Assembly (NCBI RefSeq): GCF_019083965.1
Contig: NZ_JAHRCY010000008.1
Coordinates: 1 to 64,000 of the forward strand
Origin: Catellatospora tritici
Lineage (GTDB): Bacteria > Actinomycetota > Actinomycetes > Mycobacteriales > Micromonosporaceae
Reading direction: 5' to 3'
Length of the DNA: 64,000 nucleotides
Positions 51,372 through 59,194 of this stretch are shown one piece after another. A model generated the notes under the pieces. It was not told the origin of the DNA. It made no database searches and worked only from the letters and a program-made list of their open reading frames with translations. Positions within the stretch are counted from its first letter, which is position 1. Each line of letters begins with the position of its first letter. Made by a program: the position numbers and the translations under genes.

Positions 51372-51959
51372 TCAGTCCGCGCGGGGCGCACCCAGCGGCG
51401 CCTGGCCGACGGCGACGCCGGTCACGTCGATCACTGCCACGTCGGGGGCGTAGGCGGCCACCGCCGCGGTGAATGCCGCGCGGTCCAGCCGGTAGCCGTA
51501 GGTCGGGCGGCTGGCCCGCACCACCTCCAGCGGGACGTGCCAGAACGTGCGCGCCACGCTCTCGGGCAGCACCGAGCGAAGCGGCGCGGGCTGCCCGTCC
51601 CGGCCCGTCAGACCGATGTAGGTGGTCACCACGAGCAGGTGGTGGGTTCGGAACAGATAGATCTCGCCGATACCCGACCAGGGAACGAACGCCGAGGTGC
51701 GGGCCTGGATGGGCGGACGGCCGCCGAACAGGATGCCGGTCTCGTCGACCCGCAGCGCCGGACGGCGCAGCAGGATCAGCGGGCCGTACAGCGCGAGCAG
51801 GGTGAGCGGCACGGTGATCCCGACCACGATCAGCAGCATGGTCGGGTCTTCGGGCAGGTCGAGCAGCATGCCTGCGGCGGCGGCGAGCACACTGAGCGCC
51901 ATGACGGTCAGCGTGATCAGTCCGAACCGGTACCGGGCGAGATAGGGCGTCGAAGGCAC
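51372..51959 (-). CDS. PH-domain-like membrane protein
   Basis: About 195 aa. Two membrane helices (FGLITLTVMALSVLAAAAGMLL and PTMLLIVVGITVPLTLLALYGPLILL) precede a PH-like beta domain (LRVDETGILFGGRPPIQARTSAFVPWSGIGEIYLF...) found in actinobacterial STM3941-like proteins. The GTG at 51959 begins VPSTPYLARYRF; the ATG at 51992 is an alternative, and neither has a clear SD. It is convergent with the second pirin (1-bp gap). Function unknown. Confidence 0.7.
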   Translation of the reverse strand: MPSTPYLARYRFGLITLTVMALSVLAAAAGMLLDLPEDPTMLLIVVGITVPLTLLALYGPLILLRRPALRVDETGILFGGRPPIQARTSAFVPWSGIGEIYLFRTHHLLVVTTYIGLTGRDGQPAPLRSVLPESVARTFWHVPLEVVRASRPTYGYRLDRAAFTAAVAAYAPDVAVIDVTGVAVGQAPLGAPRAD

Positions 51960-52006
51960 CGCGAGATCATGACGGCTCGCCCGACATCGCACAAGACCCG
52001 GTCCGC

Positions 52007-52035
52007 CGGCGCCGCCCGGTGCTCGGGCGGCGCCG
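52007..52035 (-). terminator. Stem-loop after RIO kinase
   Basis: CGGCGCCGCCCG (52007-52018) pairs with CGGGCGGCGCCG (52024-52035), 12 bp with a GTGCT loop, 13 bp beyond the kinase stop on the minus strand. Confidence 0.75.
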
Positions 52036-52047
52036 CCGGGCCACGGG

Positions 52048-52974
52048 TCAGCGCAGGCCTGCCTCGGCGAGCAGTTCGGCGGTCAGGGCCGCCTCGTCGA
52101 GGCCGGTCAGGCCGCGGGCGGTGAACCAGGTCGCGACGTTGTGCACGTCCCGGGCCAGGAACCGCTTGCCCTGCGGGTTGGCGACCATGTCCACGATCTG
52201 CGGTAGATCGATGATGACCAGCCGCCCCTCGTGCACCAGGATGTTGTACGGCGACAGGTCGCCGTGGGCATACCCGGCGCGGGCCAGCACGGTCAGGCCC
52301 AGCACGAGTTGCCGCCACAGATCGGCCAGCTCCTTCTCGTCGGCGCGCACCTGCGCCAGCCGGGGCGCCGCCGTGCCGTCGGGACTGCCGATGAACTCCT
52401 GCAGCACCTCGGTGCCCAGGATCTGCACCGGGTACGGCGTGAACGCGGGCACGTCCAGCTGCTTGGCGATCTCCCACAGCCGGACCAGGGCGTTGAACTC
52501 CGCCCCGGCCCAGGTGCCGGCGATCGCCTCCTTGCCGAACGAGCTGCGGCTGGCCATGGCCCGGTTGACCCGGGACTCCTTGACCCGCCGCCCCTCCAGG
52601 TAGCCCGCGTCGCGGTGGAACATCCGGTGGTCGTGGCTGCGGTAACGCTTGGCGGCCAGCAGGCAGCCGCGCTCGGTGTGCGGGATGTGTCGGTGCAGGA
52701 GGAAGACGTCGGCTTCCTTGCCGGTCTTCAGCACTCCGCGCTCGACGTCGACCGCGGCCAGCTCGGTGACGAGCCAGTCCGGGTGCGGTTCAGGACCGCG
52801 TTCGAGCGGGGTGGACAGGTCCCAGGTGGACCAGCGATCGCCGAACTCCGGTTTGTCGGGAGTCTCGTCCCACTCGGGTTCCGCGTCGAGGTACTTCTCG
52901 TAGGTCAGTTCGTCGTCGTCGAAACGGTTCCGGCTCTTGCCACGGCCGGTACGCGGGAAGTCGTGCTCTCGCAC
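52048..52974 (-). CDS. RIO-type serine protein kinase
   Basis: A 308-aa atypical kinase of the RIO1 group. Nucleotide loop region VLKTGKEADVFLLHR, catalytic loop HGDLSPYNILV with the base Asp, and metal-binding IDLPQ in place of DFG are all present. In archaea and eukaryotes RIO kinases work in ribosome maturation; the role of bacterial members is unknown. The GTG at 52974 has AAGGAG 8 nt upstream. An overlapping upstream ORF with a stronger SD may affect its translation. The acidic N-terminal 60 residues are outside the kinase fold. Confidence 0.85.
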   Translation of the reverse strand: MREHDFPRTGRGKSRNRFDDDELTYEKYLDAEPEWDETPDKPEFGDRWSTWDLSTPLERGPEPHPDWLVTELAAVDVERGVLKTGKEADVFLLHRHIPHTERGCLLAAKRYRSHDHRMFHRDAGYLEGRRVKESRVNRAMASRSSFGKEAIAGTWAGAEFNALVRLWEIAKQLDVPAFTPYPVQILGTEVLQEFIGSPDGTAAPRLAQVRADEKELADLWRQLVLGLTVLARAGYAHGDLSPYNILVHEGRLVIIDLPQIVDMVANPQGKRFLARDVHNVATWFTARGLTGLDEAALTAELLAEAGLR

Positions 52975-53048
52975 TGGAAGGGCTCCTTGACGGATACGAA
53001 GTCAATGAAGAAGGGAGAAGACGGGCAGCACACAGCGACGGCAACCAT
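52905..53048 (-). CDS. 47-codon upstream ORF overlapping the RIO kinase start
   Basis: ATG at 53048 (or in-frame GTG at 53051) lies behind a full AAGGAGG (53059-53065). The peptide opens MVAVAVCCPSSPFFIDFVSV and continues past the kinase start in another frame, stopping at kinase codon 23. There is no known family. It may be a regulatory uORF or chance. The strong SD with nothing else to serve is the main support. Confidence 0.4.
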   Translation of the reverse strand: MVAVAVCCPSSPFFIDFVSVKEPFQCESTTSRVPAVARAGTVSTTTN

Positions 53049-53161
53049 CACGACTCGACCTCCTTCTGACTCCGCCCGGCATCCAGCCGGGCCCTGCGGC
53101 ACAACGCGACCGATTCTGCCAGCCACGCCCCGGCCGGTGTCAACTCTTTTTCCGCCCGAGG

Positions 53162-53830
53162 TCAACCCCGCATGCGGTGGGGCGGGTCGGCGGCCAGCAC
53201 GGCGGCGACCGCCTGGATGGCGCCGTCGGCGATGCGGGTGGGGCCGAAGCGGCGCTCGGTCCACTTGCGGCCGCGGTGGATCCACACGCTGGGGATGCCG
53301 ATGGTGGTGGCGCCGCCGATGTCGGCCTCGGGGCTGTCGCCGATCATCCACGCGCCGCGCAGGCGCATCCGGGCCCGTTCGGCCGCGATCTCGAAGATGC
53401 GTGGGTTGGGCTTGCGACAGTCGACCTCCTGGGACACCACCCAGTCGGCGACGAACCGGTCCAGCCCGGTACGGCGGATCTTGCCCTCCTGCTGGCGGGT
53501 CTCGCCGTTGGTGACGATCACGGGAATCCAGCCGGCGTCGGCGGCGATCCGCAGCGCCGCGCCGACCATCGGATCGAGCCGGGTGGCCTCGATCTGCCCC
53601 TCGTGCAGCTCGTCCACCAGGTCCACGACCGAGTTGCGCAGCCGGTAGCGGTCCCGGATGGCATCGGCCAGATCCCACCGGGAGGTCAGGCCGTCGGCGT
53701 CGGCGTCGACCAGCCAGTCGATGTCGTACGGCGGGGCGGCTATCTCGGACAGGAACCGAGTACCCCAGGTCCGGAAAGCGCCCGCGCGGTCGACCAAGGT
53801 GTTGTCGAGGTCCAACAGCAACAGAGGCAC
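53162..53830 (-). CDS. HAD superfamily hydrolase
   Basis: A 222-aa phosphatase. Motif I LLLDLDNTLVDR, motif II IPVIVTNGETRQQ, motif III Lys in CRKPNPRIF, motif IV MIGDSPEADIGGA. The cap between motifs I and II is helical (C1 type). The GTG start at 53830 is 6 nt after TAAGGT (53837-53842 on the plus strand), so it is probably leaderless. Substrate unknown. Confidence 0.87.
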   Translation of the reverse strand: MPLLLLDLDNTLVDRAGAFRTWGTRFLSEIAAPPYDIDWLVDADADGLTSRWDLADAIRDRYRLRNSVVDLVDELHEGQIEATRLDPMVGAALRIAADAGWIPVIVTNGETRQQEGKIRRTGLDRFVADWVVSQEVDCRKPNPRIFEIAAERARMRLRGAWMIGDSPEADIGGATTIGIPSVWIHRGRKWTERRFGPTRIADGAIQAVAAVLAADPPHRMRG

Positions 53831-53912
53831 GCGGGCACCTTACGTGACGGGGGACACGCTGGTGAAGCCCCCTGCGGTCCGGGAAACCTGCCAGAAACGA
53901 AATCTACTCGTA

Positions 53913-55226
53913 TCACACCAAGTCTGCGTCGACGCCGAACGTGTCCCGCGACCGCGCCGCCTTTATCTGCTGGCGGGCCCAGTTCTCGCTGGGCGTGCGG
54001 CCGTACTCCCGGGTGGCCCACTCACGTACGCCGCCCACGGTGACCTCCTCGCCGCGCGACAGCGCGGCGGCGATCATCTGCTGCACCGGCTCCTGGATGT
54101 GGTTGAGCATGCCGCGCGCGGTGATTTCGGAGGTGTCCGACAGCGGGCGGTGGCCCATCGGCTCCCGGCCGGACGGGGCGCTCCACACCGACTCCAGCGT
54201 GGCGCGCAGCTCCGGGTCGAGGAACGAGCCGCGCTCGTCGCGCTCCGGCACCAGCTCCTGCGACATCGGCTGCGGCTCCGGCTGCGGCGCGGGCGGCGGG
54301 GGCGGCGGCGCGACCGGAGCGGGGTGGTGCTGGACCGGCTGGTGATGGTGCTGCACCGGGACGCCGTTGCGGGGCGGCTCGCCGCCGCGCCAGGCGGCGC
54401 TGCGGGCCCGGCGCACCTCGGCACGCGCCTGTACCTCGACCAGCTTGGCCTGCTGCTCCTCGCGCACCAGCAGCGCGCCGTGCAGGCGGCGCTGGCGCTT
54501 GGCCTCACGGACCTCCTCCAGGTGCGCCAGCGCGTTGCGCACGCTGGGGCGGATTCCCTCCAGCGGCGGGTACACCACCCAGGCGCGGCGGGCGGCGAAC
54601 GTCGACAGCGGCGCGTAGAGCCAGCGCTGGCCGAAGCGCGGGTAGCGGGTCTTGAGCGCCACCTCGTCGTCGTACGCGGCCATGAACTGGTCCAGCAGCT
54701 CGTGGAACATCGCCATCCCCGCGAAGGAGAGGAAGGCCAGGTAGAGGCCTGCCCACAGGGACCACTCGTCGCGCCCGTGCACGAAGTTCAGCGTCGCCGA
54801 CACCGTCGCGGCGGCGAGCACGATCTTGTACGCCCGGCCTGGGTGCCGACCGCGCTTGACCGCCACGAACGCCCAGGCGCCGAACGAGATGCTGATGCCG
54901 TCCAGGCTGAGCGGCACCAGGATGTTGGTCCAGTGGTCCCACGACATCACGTCCCGGGCGAAGCCGGTCAGACCGATGAAGGACACCCCCATCACCGACA
55001 GCCAGACCAGCACCGTCGGGATCAGCGCGGCCAGGAAGGTCGCGGTGTCCTTGGCCTTCTCCCGGCGCGTGGTGAACGCGCCCGGGTGGGCCAGCCGGTG
55101 CCCCCGGCGGCGCCCCGCGGCCCGCGCCAGCGGCAGTCCCGCGAACAGCGAGATTGTCAGCACCGACACGACGAGCACCATGACCCAGGTCGGCACCCAG
55201 GTCGTCGTCAACAGGTTGAGATCCAC
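53913..55226 (-). CDS. DUF2637 domain-containing membrane protein
   Basis: A 437-aa protein. Four to five membrane helices in the first 220 residues form DUF2637 (WVMVLVVSVLTISLFAGLPL; FLAALIPTVLVWLSVMGVSFIGL; LVPLSLDGISISFGAWAFVAV). Then come a charged helical stretch, a His/Pro-rich low-complexity linker and a short C-terminal domain (ATREYGRTPSENWARQQIKAAR), which looks like a small DNA- or protein-binding helix bundle. DUF2637 proteins occur in actinobacterial conjugative elements and chromosomes. Start GTG 55226 after GGGGAGGG. Confidence 0.82.
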   Translation of the reverse strand: MDLNLLTTTWVPTWVMVLVVSVLTISLFAGLPLARAAGRRRGHRLAHPGAFTTRREKAKDTATFLAALIPTVLVWLSVMGVSFIGLTGFARDVMSWDHWTNILVPLSLDGISISFGAWAFVAVKRGRHPGRAYKIVLAAATVSATLNFVHGRDEWSLWAGLYLAFLSFAGMAMFHELLDQFMAAYDDEVALKTRYPRFGQRWLYAPLSTFAARRAWVVYPPLEGIRPSVRNALAHLEEVREAKRQRRLHGALLVREEQQAKLVEVQARAEVRRARSAAWRGGEPPRNGVPVQHHHQPVQHHPAPVAPPPPPPAPQPEPQPMSQELVPERDERGSFLDPELRATLESVWSAPSGREPMGHRPLSDTSEITARGMLNHIQEPVQQMIAAALSRGEEVTVGGVREWATREYGRTPSENWARQQIKAARSRDTFGVDADLV

Positions 55227-55370
55227 AGCGCGCACCCTCCCCGGTGAACCGGGCACGCGGCGTCCGCCGACCCACCCGACCGCTTCCGTCGCGCGACGCG
55301 ACGGCAGCCGCGAGGATTCTTCCATGCCGAGGTGTCAAGCGCGACGCGTCGCAGCCACGTCACCCATGGT

Positions 55371-55389
55371 CAAGCCGTACGTACGGATT
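55371..55389 (+). promoter_or_regulatory. AcnR-like operator upstream of acnR
   Basis: CAAGCCGTACGTACGGATT contains the 12-bp palindrome CCGTACGTACGG (55375-55386), 37 bp before the acnR start. It matches the two sites before acnA at 16 of 19 consensus positions. Confidence 0.75.
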
Positions 55390-55422
55390 GCATGTGGCCG
55401 GGCGACCTGCGAAGATCGCCTT

Positions 55423-55995
55423 GTGCCCAGGGTGAGTCAGGACCAGCTAGATGCCCGCCGCCACGAGATCCTCGCGGCGGCCCGCGCCTGCTTCGCCCGC
55501 TACGGCTACGAGGGCGCCACGGTGCGCCGCCTGGAGCAGGCCACCGGGCTGTCCCGGGGCGCGATCTTCCACCACTTCCGCGACAAGGACTCGCTGTTCC
55601 TGGCCGTGGCCGAGGACGACGCGGTGGAGATGGCCGCGACCGTGGCCGCCAACGGTCTGGTGCAGGTGATGCGCGACCTGCTGGCCCACGCCGGGGACCC
55701 CGACGCGGCAGGCTGGCTGGGCACCCAGTTGGAGGTGGCCCGACGGCTGCGTACCGATCCGGCCTTCGCCAAGCGATGGGCGCAGCACTCCGACGCGATC
55801 GACCGCGCCACCCGCGAGCGTCTGCAGCGCCAGGCCGGGGCGGGCGTGCTGCGCGAGGACGTGCCGCTGGACGTGCTCACGCACTTCCTGGAGCTGGCGT
55901 ACGACGGGCTGGTCAAGCGGCTGGCGATGGGCGGCTCGGCCGACGACTTCGGCCCGGTGCTGGACCTGATCGAGGAAACGGTCCGCCGGCGCTGA
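55423..55995 (+). CDS. acnR: TetR family regulator, AcnR-like
   Basis: A 190-aa repressor. The N-terminal HTH (ILAAARACFARYGYEGATVRRLEQATGLSRGAIFHHFRDKDSLF) and the ligand domain (NGLVQVMRDLL; EVARRLRTDPAFAKRW; VLDLIEETVRRR) closely follow Corynebacterium glutamicum AcnR as I remember it. That protein represses acn and binds citrate. In corynebacteria and mycobacteria acnR adjoins acn. Here it is 5 kb away but shares the operator motif. The GTG at 55423 gives the usual PRVSQDQLDARR start. Confidence 0.87.
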   Translation: MPRVSQDQLDARRHEILAAARACFARYGYEGATVRRLEQATGLSRGAIFHHFRDKDSLFLAVAEDDAVEMAATVAANGLVQVMRDLLAHAGDPDAAGWLGTQLEVARRLRTDPAFAKRWAQHSDAIDRATRERLQRQAGAGVLREDVPLDVLTHFLELAYDGLVKRLAMGGSADDFGPVLDLIEETVRRR

Positions 55996-56369
55996 CGCCG
56001 GGGCGGCGTCCCGAGGAACGGGACCGAGCGTGGCGGGGCCGAACATGTGGCGGGGCCGGACATGACGAACCCCGGGGTTTCGCGCGGGTGCGCGAGCCGG
56101 TCGGACAAAACCGGACATCCCCCGGGGCTCGGGTGGCTACCTGGAATTCGCCGGGCCGCTGACACACGGCCTCGACCATTCCATCGAGCCTGATGGTCTC
56201 GACGAAGATCAGTCGATGACAGCCGCCTAGCGGGCAGCCACCTCACGTGTCCTGTAGCTACTCAAAGCTGGACCACCTCCTTTCCCGTGTACCGCGAATC
56301 TATCCACGCGATCGGGGCATCGGCAAGAGCATTTTCCTGGGTGGCGAGCCGCGACTACCGTACGGCCCC
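55996..56369. other. 374-bp interval after acnR
   Basis: There is no conventional gene. The acnR-proximal part carries GC-rich repeats (CCCCGGGG; GCGCGGGTGCGCG). On the minus strand there is a strong SD and a 12-codon ORF (56227-56265), followed by an imperfect stem around 56170-56200 (CTCGACCAT...ATGGTCTCGA). TACCGT (56356-56361) lies 8 nt before the next gene. Confidence 0.5.
56227..56265 (-). CDS. 12-codon orphan ORF behind a strong SD
   Basis: On the minus strand GAAAGGAGGTGGTCC (56270-56284) is followed by a TTG at 56265 opening SSYRTREVAAR and a TAG stop. The SD is far better than those of most genes in the window, yet no minus-strand gene follows before acnR's antisense strand. It may be a leader peptide of an RNA element or a relic. 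I cannot assign it. Confidence 0.35.
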   Translation of the reverse strand: MSSYRTREVAAR

Positions 56370-56486
56370 ATGACAACATCCTTGCGTCCCTGGCACGTGC
56401 TGCTGCTCGGCTGCGTCTGCGCGGTCATCGTGATCGTCGCCGTGGTCGTCACGCTCGTGGTCGTCAACGTCAACAAGAAGAAGTGA
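56370..56486 (+). CDS. 38-aa single-TM protein
   Basis: A short membrane protein: basic N-terminus MTTSLRPWH, one hydrophobic helix (VLLLGCVCAVIVIVAVVVTL) and a KKK end, so the tail probably stays inside. TACCGT is 8 nt before the ATG (leaderless). It is 4 bp upstream of the DDAH gene and presumably co-transcribed. Function unknown. Confidence 0.7.
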   Translation: MTTSLRPWHVLLLGCVCAVIVIVAVVVTLVVVNVNKKK

Positions 56487-56490
56487 TCGC

Positions 56491-57255
56491 TTGACCGGCA
56501 CCGCACTGCTGCGCCGCCCCGGCCACCGCCTGGCCGAGGGCATCGTCACCCACATCGACCGCTCCCCCGTCGACCTCGACCTGGCCCTGGCCCAGCACGA
56601 GGCGTACGGGCGAGCGCTGGCCGAACACGGCTGGGCCCCGCGCTACGCGCCGGAGGCCGACGACTGCCCCGACGCCGTGTTCATCGAGGACCAGGTCATC
56701 GTCGTCGACGACCTCGCGGTGCTCGCCCACTCCGGGGCGGTGACGCGGCGGGCGGAGGCGGCCGGGGCCGAGGCGGCCGTGCGGGAGCTCGGCCTGCGCG
56801 TGGCGCGCATCGCCGAACCGGGCACCCTCGACGGCGGTGACGTGCTGCAGGTCGGCTCGACCGTCTACGTCGGACGCGGCGGGCGTACCAACGGCGAGGC
56901 GATCCGGCAGCTGCGCGAGCTGCTGGCACCGCTGGGCCGCACCGTGGTCGCGGTGCCGCTGGGCGAGGTGCTGCACCTGAAGTCGGCGGTGACCGCGCTG
57001 CCCGACGGCACCTTCCTGGCCCTGCCGCACCTGGTGCCGACCGGGCTGTTCCCGGCCGTACGCCCGGTGGCCGAAGAGGGCGGCTGCCACGTGGTGCCGC
57101 TGGGCGGCGACCGGATCCTGCTGGCCTCCTCCGCCCCGCGTACCGCCGAACTGCTGGTGGACCTGGGTTTCCGGCCGGTGGTCGTCGACATCGGCGAGTT
57201 CGAGAAGCTCGAAGGCTGCGTGACCTGCCTGTCGGTCCTGGTTCCCGGTAGGTAG
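56491..57255 (+). CDS. ddaH: Dimethylarginine dimethylaminohydrolase-like amidinotransferase
   Basis: A 254-aa guanidine-group-modifying enzyme of the DDAH class, hydrolysing methylated arginines to citrulline. Substrate loop DCPDAVFIEDQVIV, EPGTLDGGDVL, catalytic His in EVLHLKSAVTAL and nucleophile Cys in KLEGCVTCLSV are all in place. The TTG start at 56491 lies 4 bp after the TM peptide stop, with AGAAG upstream. Arginine-deiminase relatives are longer; DDAH fits in length. Confidence 0.88.
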   Translation: MTGTALLRRPGHRLAEGIVTHIDRSPVDLDLALAQHEAYGRALAEHGWAPRYAPEADDCPDAVFIEDQVIVVDDLAVLAHSGAVTRRAEAAGAEAAVRELGLRVARIAEPGTLDGGDVLQVGSTVYVGRGGRTNGEAIRQLRELLAPLGRTVVAVPLGEVLHLKSAVTALPDGTFLALPHLVPTGLFPAVRPVAEEGGCHVVPLGGDRILLASSAPRTAELLVDLGFRPVVVDIGEFEKLEGCVTCLSVLVPGR

Positions 57256-57269
57256 CACGCAGGGCGCAT

Positions 57270-57304
57270 CATGAAGGCCCCTCTCGACGAAGGAGACCTT
57301 CATG
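57270..57304 (+). promoter_or_regulatory. Start-codon-covering hairpin of the TIGR04222 gene
   Basis: CATGAAGG (57270-57277) is the exact complement of CCTTCATG (57297-57304), which contains the ATG start. The 19-nt loop holds the SD (GAAGGAG). It may tune translation of the downstream operon. Confidence 0.5.
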
Positions 57305-58222
57305 GACGACGGTGCCACCTGGGGCATCCCCGGGCCCACGTTCCTGTGGCTCTACCTCGGCCTGATCGCGGTGGTGCTGGTCGGCACGCTGGTCCGCCGG
57401 CGGCGGCTGTTCGCCGGACCGGACTCGGTGCGCGTCGACCAACTCACGCCGCAGCAGGCCGCGTACCTCAGCGGCGGGCCGCGCATGGCCATCTACGCGT
57501 CGCTGGCGTTCCTGCGCCAGTCCCACGTGATCGAGACGACCCAGGACGGTCGCCTGCAGCGGCGCGGCGGCCTGCCCGCGGGGTCGACCTCGCTGGACGC
57601 CGCGGTGCTGCATGCGACGAGCAACAGCGCTCGGACCAGCCAACTGAGCGCCGACCGGGCCGTGGCCGCGGCGCTGGAGGAGCTGCGCTCCTCGCTGGAG
57701 CGGGCGGGCCTGGTGGTCTCCCCCGACGTCGCCCGCAGTGCCCGGCGCGGCGCCCACGTGCTGCTCGCGCTGTTCGCGCTGGGGCTGCTGCGGGCCTGGT
57801 CGGGCATCCGCAACGACCGGCCCATCGTGTACCTCGTGCTGGTCATGGTCCCGCTGCTGGTCGTGGGCCTGATTCTGCTGCTGCGCCGCCCGACCCGCAC
57901 CAGGGCCGCCGACCGGGCGCTGGTCGACGCCCGTCGCCACTACTTCCACCTGTCCCCCGGCCAGCAGCCCTCCTGGGCCACGTACGGCGCGACGAGCGCG
58001 GCCATGGGCGTGGGCCTGTTCGGGGCGGCCGCGCTATGGAGCGCCGACCCGGCGTTCGCCGCCGAGGCCCAGATCGAGCAGGTCCGCCGGACGACCGGCG
58101 CCGACGGCAGCACCACCTACTCGTGCAGCACCGGCTCCTCCTGCAGCGGCGGCTCGTCGTGCGGCGGCGGCTCGTCCTGTGGCGGTGGCTCGTCCTGCGG
58201 CGGCGGTGGGTGCGGCGGATGA
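57302..58222 (+). CDS. TIGR04222 membrane protein with periodic Cys-rich tail
   Basis: A 306-aa protein with membrane helices near residues 13-32, 150-166, 174-195 and 231-246 and a conserved segment VDQLTPQQAAYLSGGPRMAIYASLAFL typical of TIGR04222. The last 35 residues are an SSCxGG hexad repeat: Cys at 275, 281, 287, 293 and 299 (every six residues) and then 304. The gene overlaps a DUF692 enzyme by 4 bp. DUF692 enzymes modify peptide cysteines, so this tail is a strong candidate substrate. A metal-binding tail is the alternative. Confidence 0.85.
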   Translation: MDDGATWGIPGPTFLWLYLGLIAVVLVGTLVRRRRLFAGPDSVRVDQLTPQQAAYLSGGPRMAIYASLAFLRQSHVIETTQDGRLQRRGGLPAGSTSLDAAVLHATSNSARTSQLSADRAVAAALEELRSSLERAGLVVSPDVARSARRGAHVLLALFALGLLRAWSGIRNDRPIVYLVLVMVPLLVVGLILLLRRPTRTRAADRALVDARRHYFHLSPGQQPSWATYGATSAAMGVGLFGAAALWSADPAFAAEAQIEQVRRTTGADGSTTYSCSTGSSCSGGSSCGGGSSCGGGSSCGGGGCGG

Positions 58223-59049
58223 CCCCGCTGGCCGGGCGCGGGGTCGGCATCGGCTGGCGGCCCGAGATCGCCGGATTCGTGGCGGAGCTGCCCGGACTGC
58301 GCTTCGTCGAGGTGGTCGCCGAGTCGGTGCCGCACCGCGGCCACGGCGAGCCGCACCCGGCACTGGCCGACCTGGCCCGCGCCGGGGTGGCCGTGGTGCC
58401 GCACGGGGTGAAACTGTCCCTCGGCGGCGCCGAACCGGTCGACCCGCACCGCGTCGAGCACCTGGCCCACTGCGCGCGGGTGCTGCGGGCGCCGCTGGTC
58501 AGCGAGCACATCGCGTACGTGCGCGCGGGCGGGTTGGAGGCCGGGCACCTGCTGCCGGTGCCGCGCAGTCGGGCGGCGGTCGCGGCGATCGCGGCCAACG
58601 TCGCCCGGACCACCGCCGAACTGGACGTGCCGCTGGCGCTGGAGCCGATCGCGGCCCTGTTCGACTGGCCCGACGACGAGCTCACCGAGGCCCAGTTCCT
58701 GACCGAGGTGCTGGACCGCACCGGCGCGCTGCTGCTGCTCGACATCGCCAACGTGTATGCCAACGCCCGCAACCGCGGCACCGACCCGCTGGCCCTGCTC
58801 GCCGAACTCCCGCTCGACCGGGTGGCCTACGTCCACGTCGCGGGCGGTTCCGAGCGCGGCGGCCACTACCACGACACGCACACCGACCCGGTGCCGTGGG
58901 AGGTGCTGGAGCTGCTGCGCGAGCTGTGCGACCGGTCCCGGCCGCCCGCGCTGCTGCTGGAGCGTGACGGCGACTACCCGCCCGCCGACGCCCTGCGCGC
59001 CGACCTCGATGGCATCGCTCACGCCGCCGGCTACCCGGTGATCACGTGA
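58219..59049 (+). CDS. DUF692 family multinuclear-iron enzyme (MbnB/TglH/BufB relative)
   Basis: A 276-aa TIM-barrel enzyme. Metal ligands expected for the family are visible: His97 (VSEHIAY), Glu142 (LALEPIA), Asp175 and Asn178 (LLLDIANVYANARN), His206 (YVHVAGG), His218/Asp219/His221 (HYHDTHTDPV) and Glu248 (LLLERDGDYP). Characterised members oxidise cysteine residues of peptides (oxazolone/thioamide in methanobactin, beta-carbon excision in 3-thiaGlu) with a partner protein. It overlaps the Cys-tailed gene (ATGA). A partner-like gene follows after 145 bp. Confidence 0.88.
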   Translation: MTPLAGRGVGIGWRPEIAGFVAELPGLRFVEVVAESVPHRGHGEPHPALADLARAGVAVVPHGVKLSLGGAEPVDPHRVEHLAHCARVLRAPLVSEHIAYVRAGGLEAGHLLPVPRSRAAVAAIAANVARTTAELDVPLALEPIAALFDWPDDELTEAQFLTEVLDRTGALLLLDIANVYANARNRGTDPLALLAELPLDRVAYVHVAGGSERGGHYHDTHTDPVPWEVLELLRELCDRSRPPALLLERDGDYPPADALRADLDGIAHAAGYPVIT

Positions 59050-59092
59050 CCCCCGCCGCCGGGCGAACGCCCGCCGCGAGGCGCCGGCCGAG

Positions 59093-59158
59093 GGTGCAGT
59101 CTCGGGGAAACTGCGGGAATCACGGCCGGAGTTCGCGCACTTTCCCCGAAACTGCACC
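59093..59158. repeat. Family 2 dispersed element, copy 2
   Basis: GGTGCAGT-C-TCGGGGAAA (59093-59110) pairs with TTTCCCCGA-A-ACTGCACC (59141-59158) at 17 of 18 positions. It is homologous to 45820-45889. It is inserted between the DUF692 gene and its presumed partner gene, so it interrupts an operon. Confidence 0.85.
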
Positions 59159-59194
59159 GACCAACGGCACGCGAGGGCGGCGCGGGGGGATGGC

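Noticed and set aside
53913-55226. Integrated conjugative element marked by DUF2637
   Set aside because: No integrase, tra or rep gene, no att-like repeat; surrounding genes are chromosomal core.
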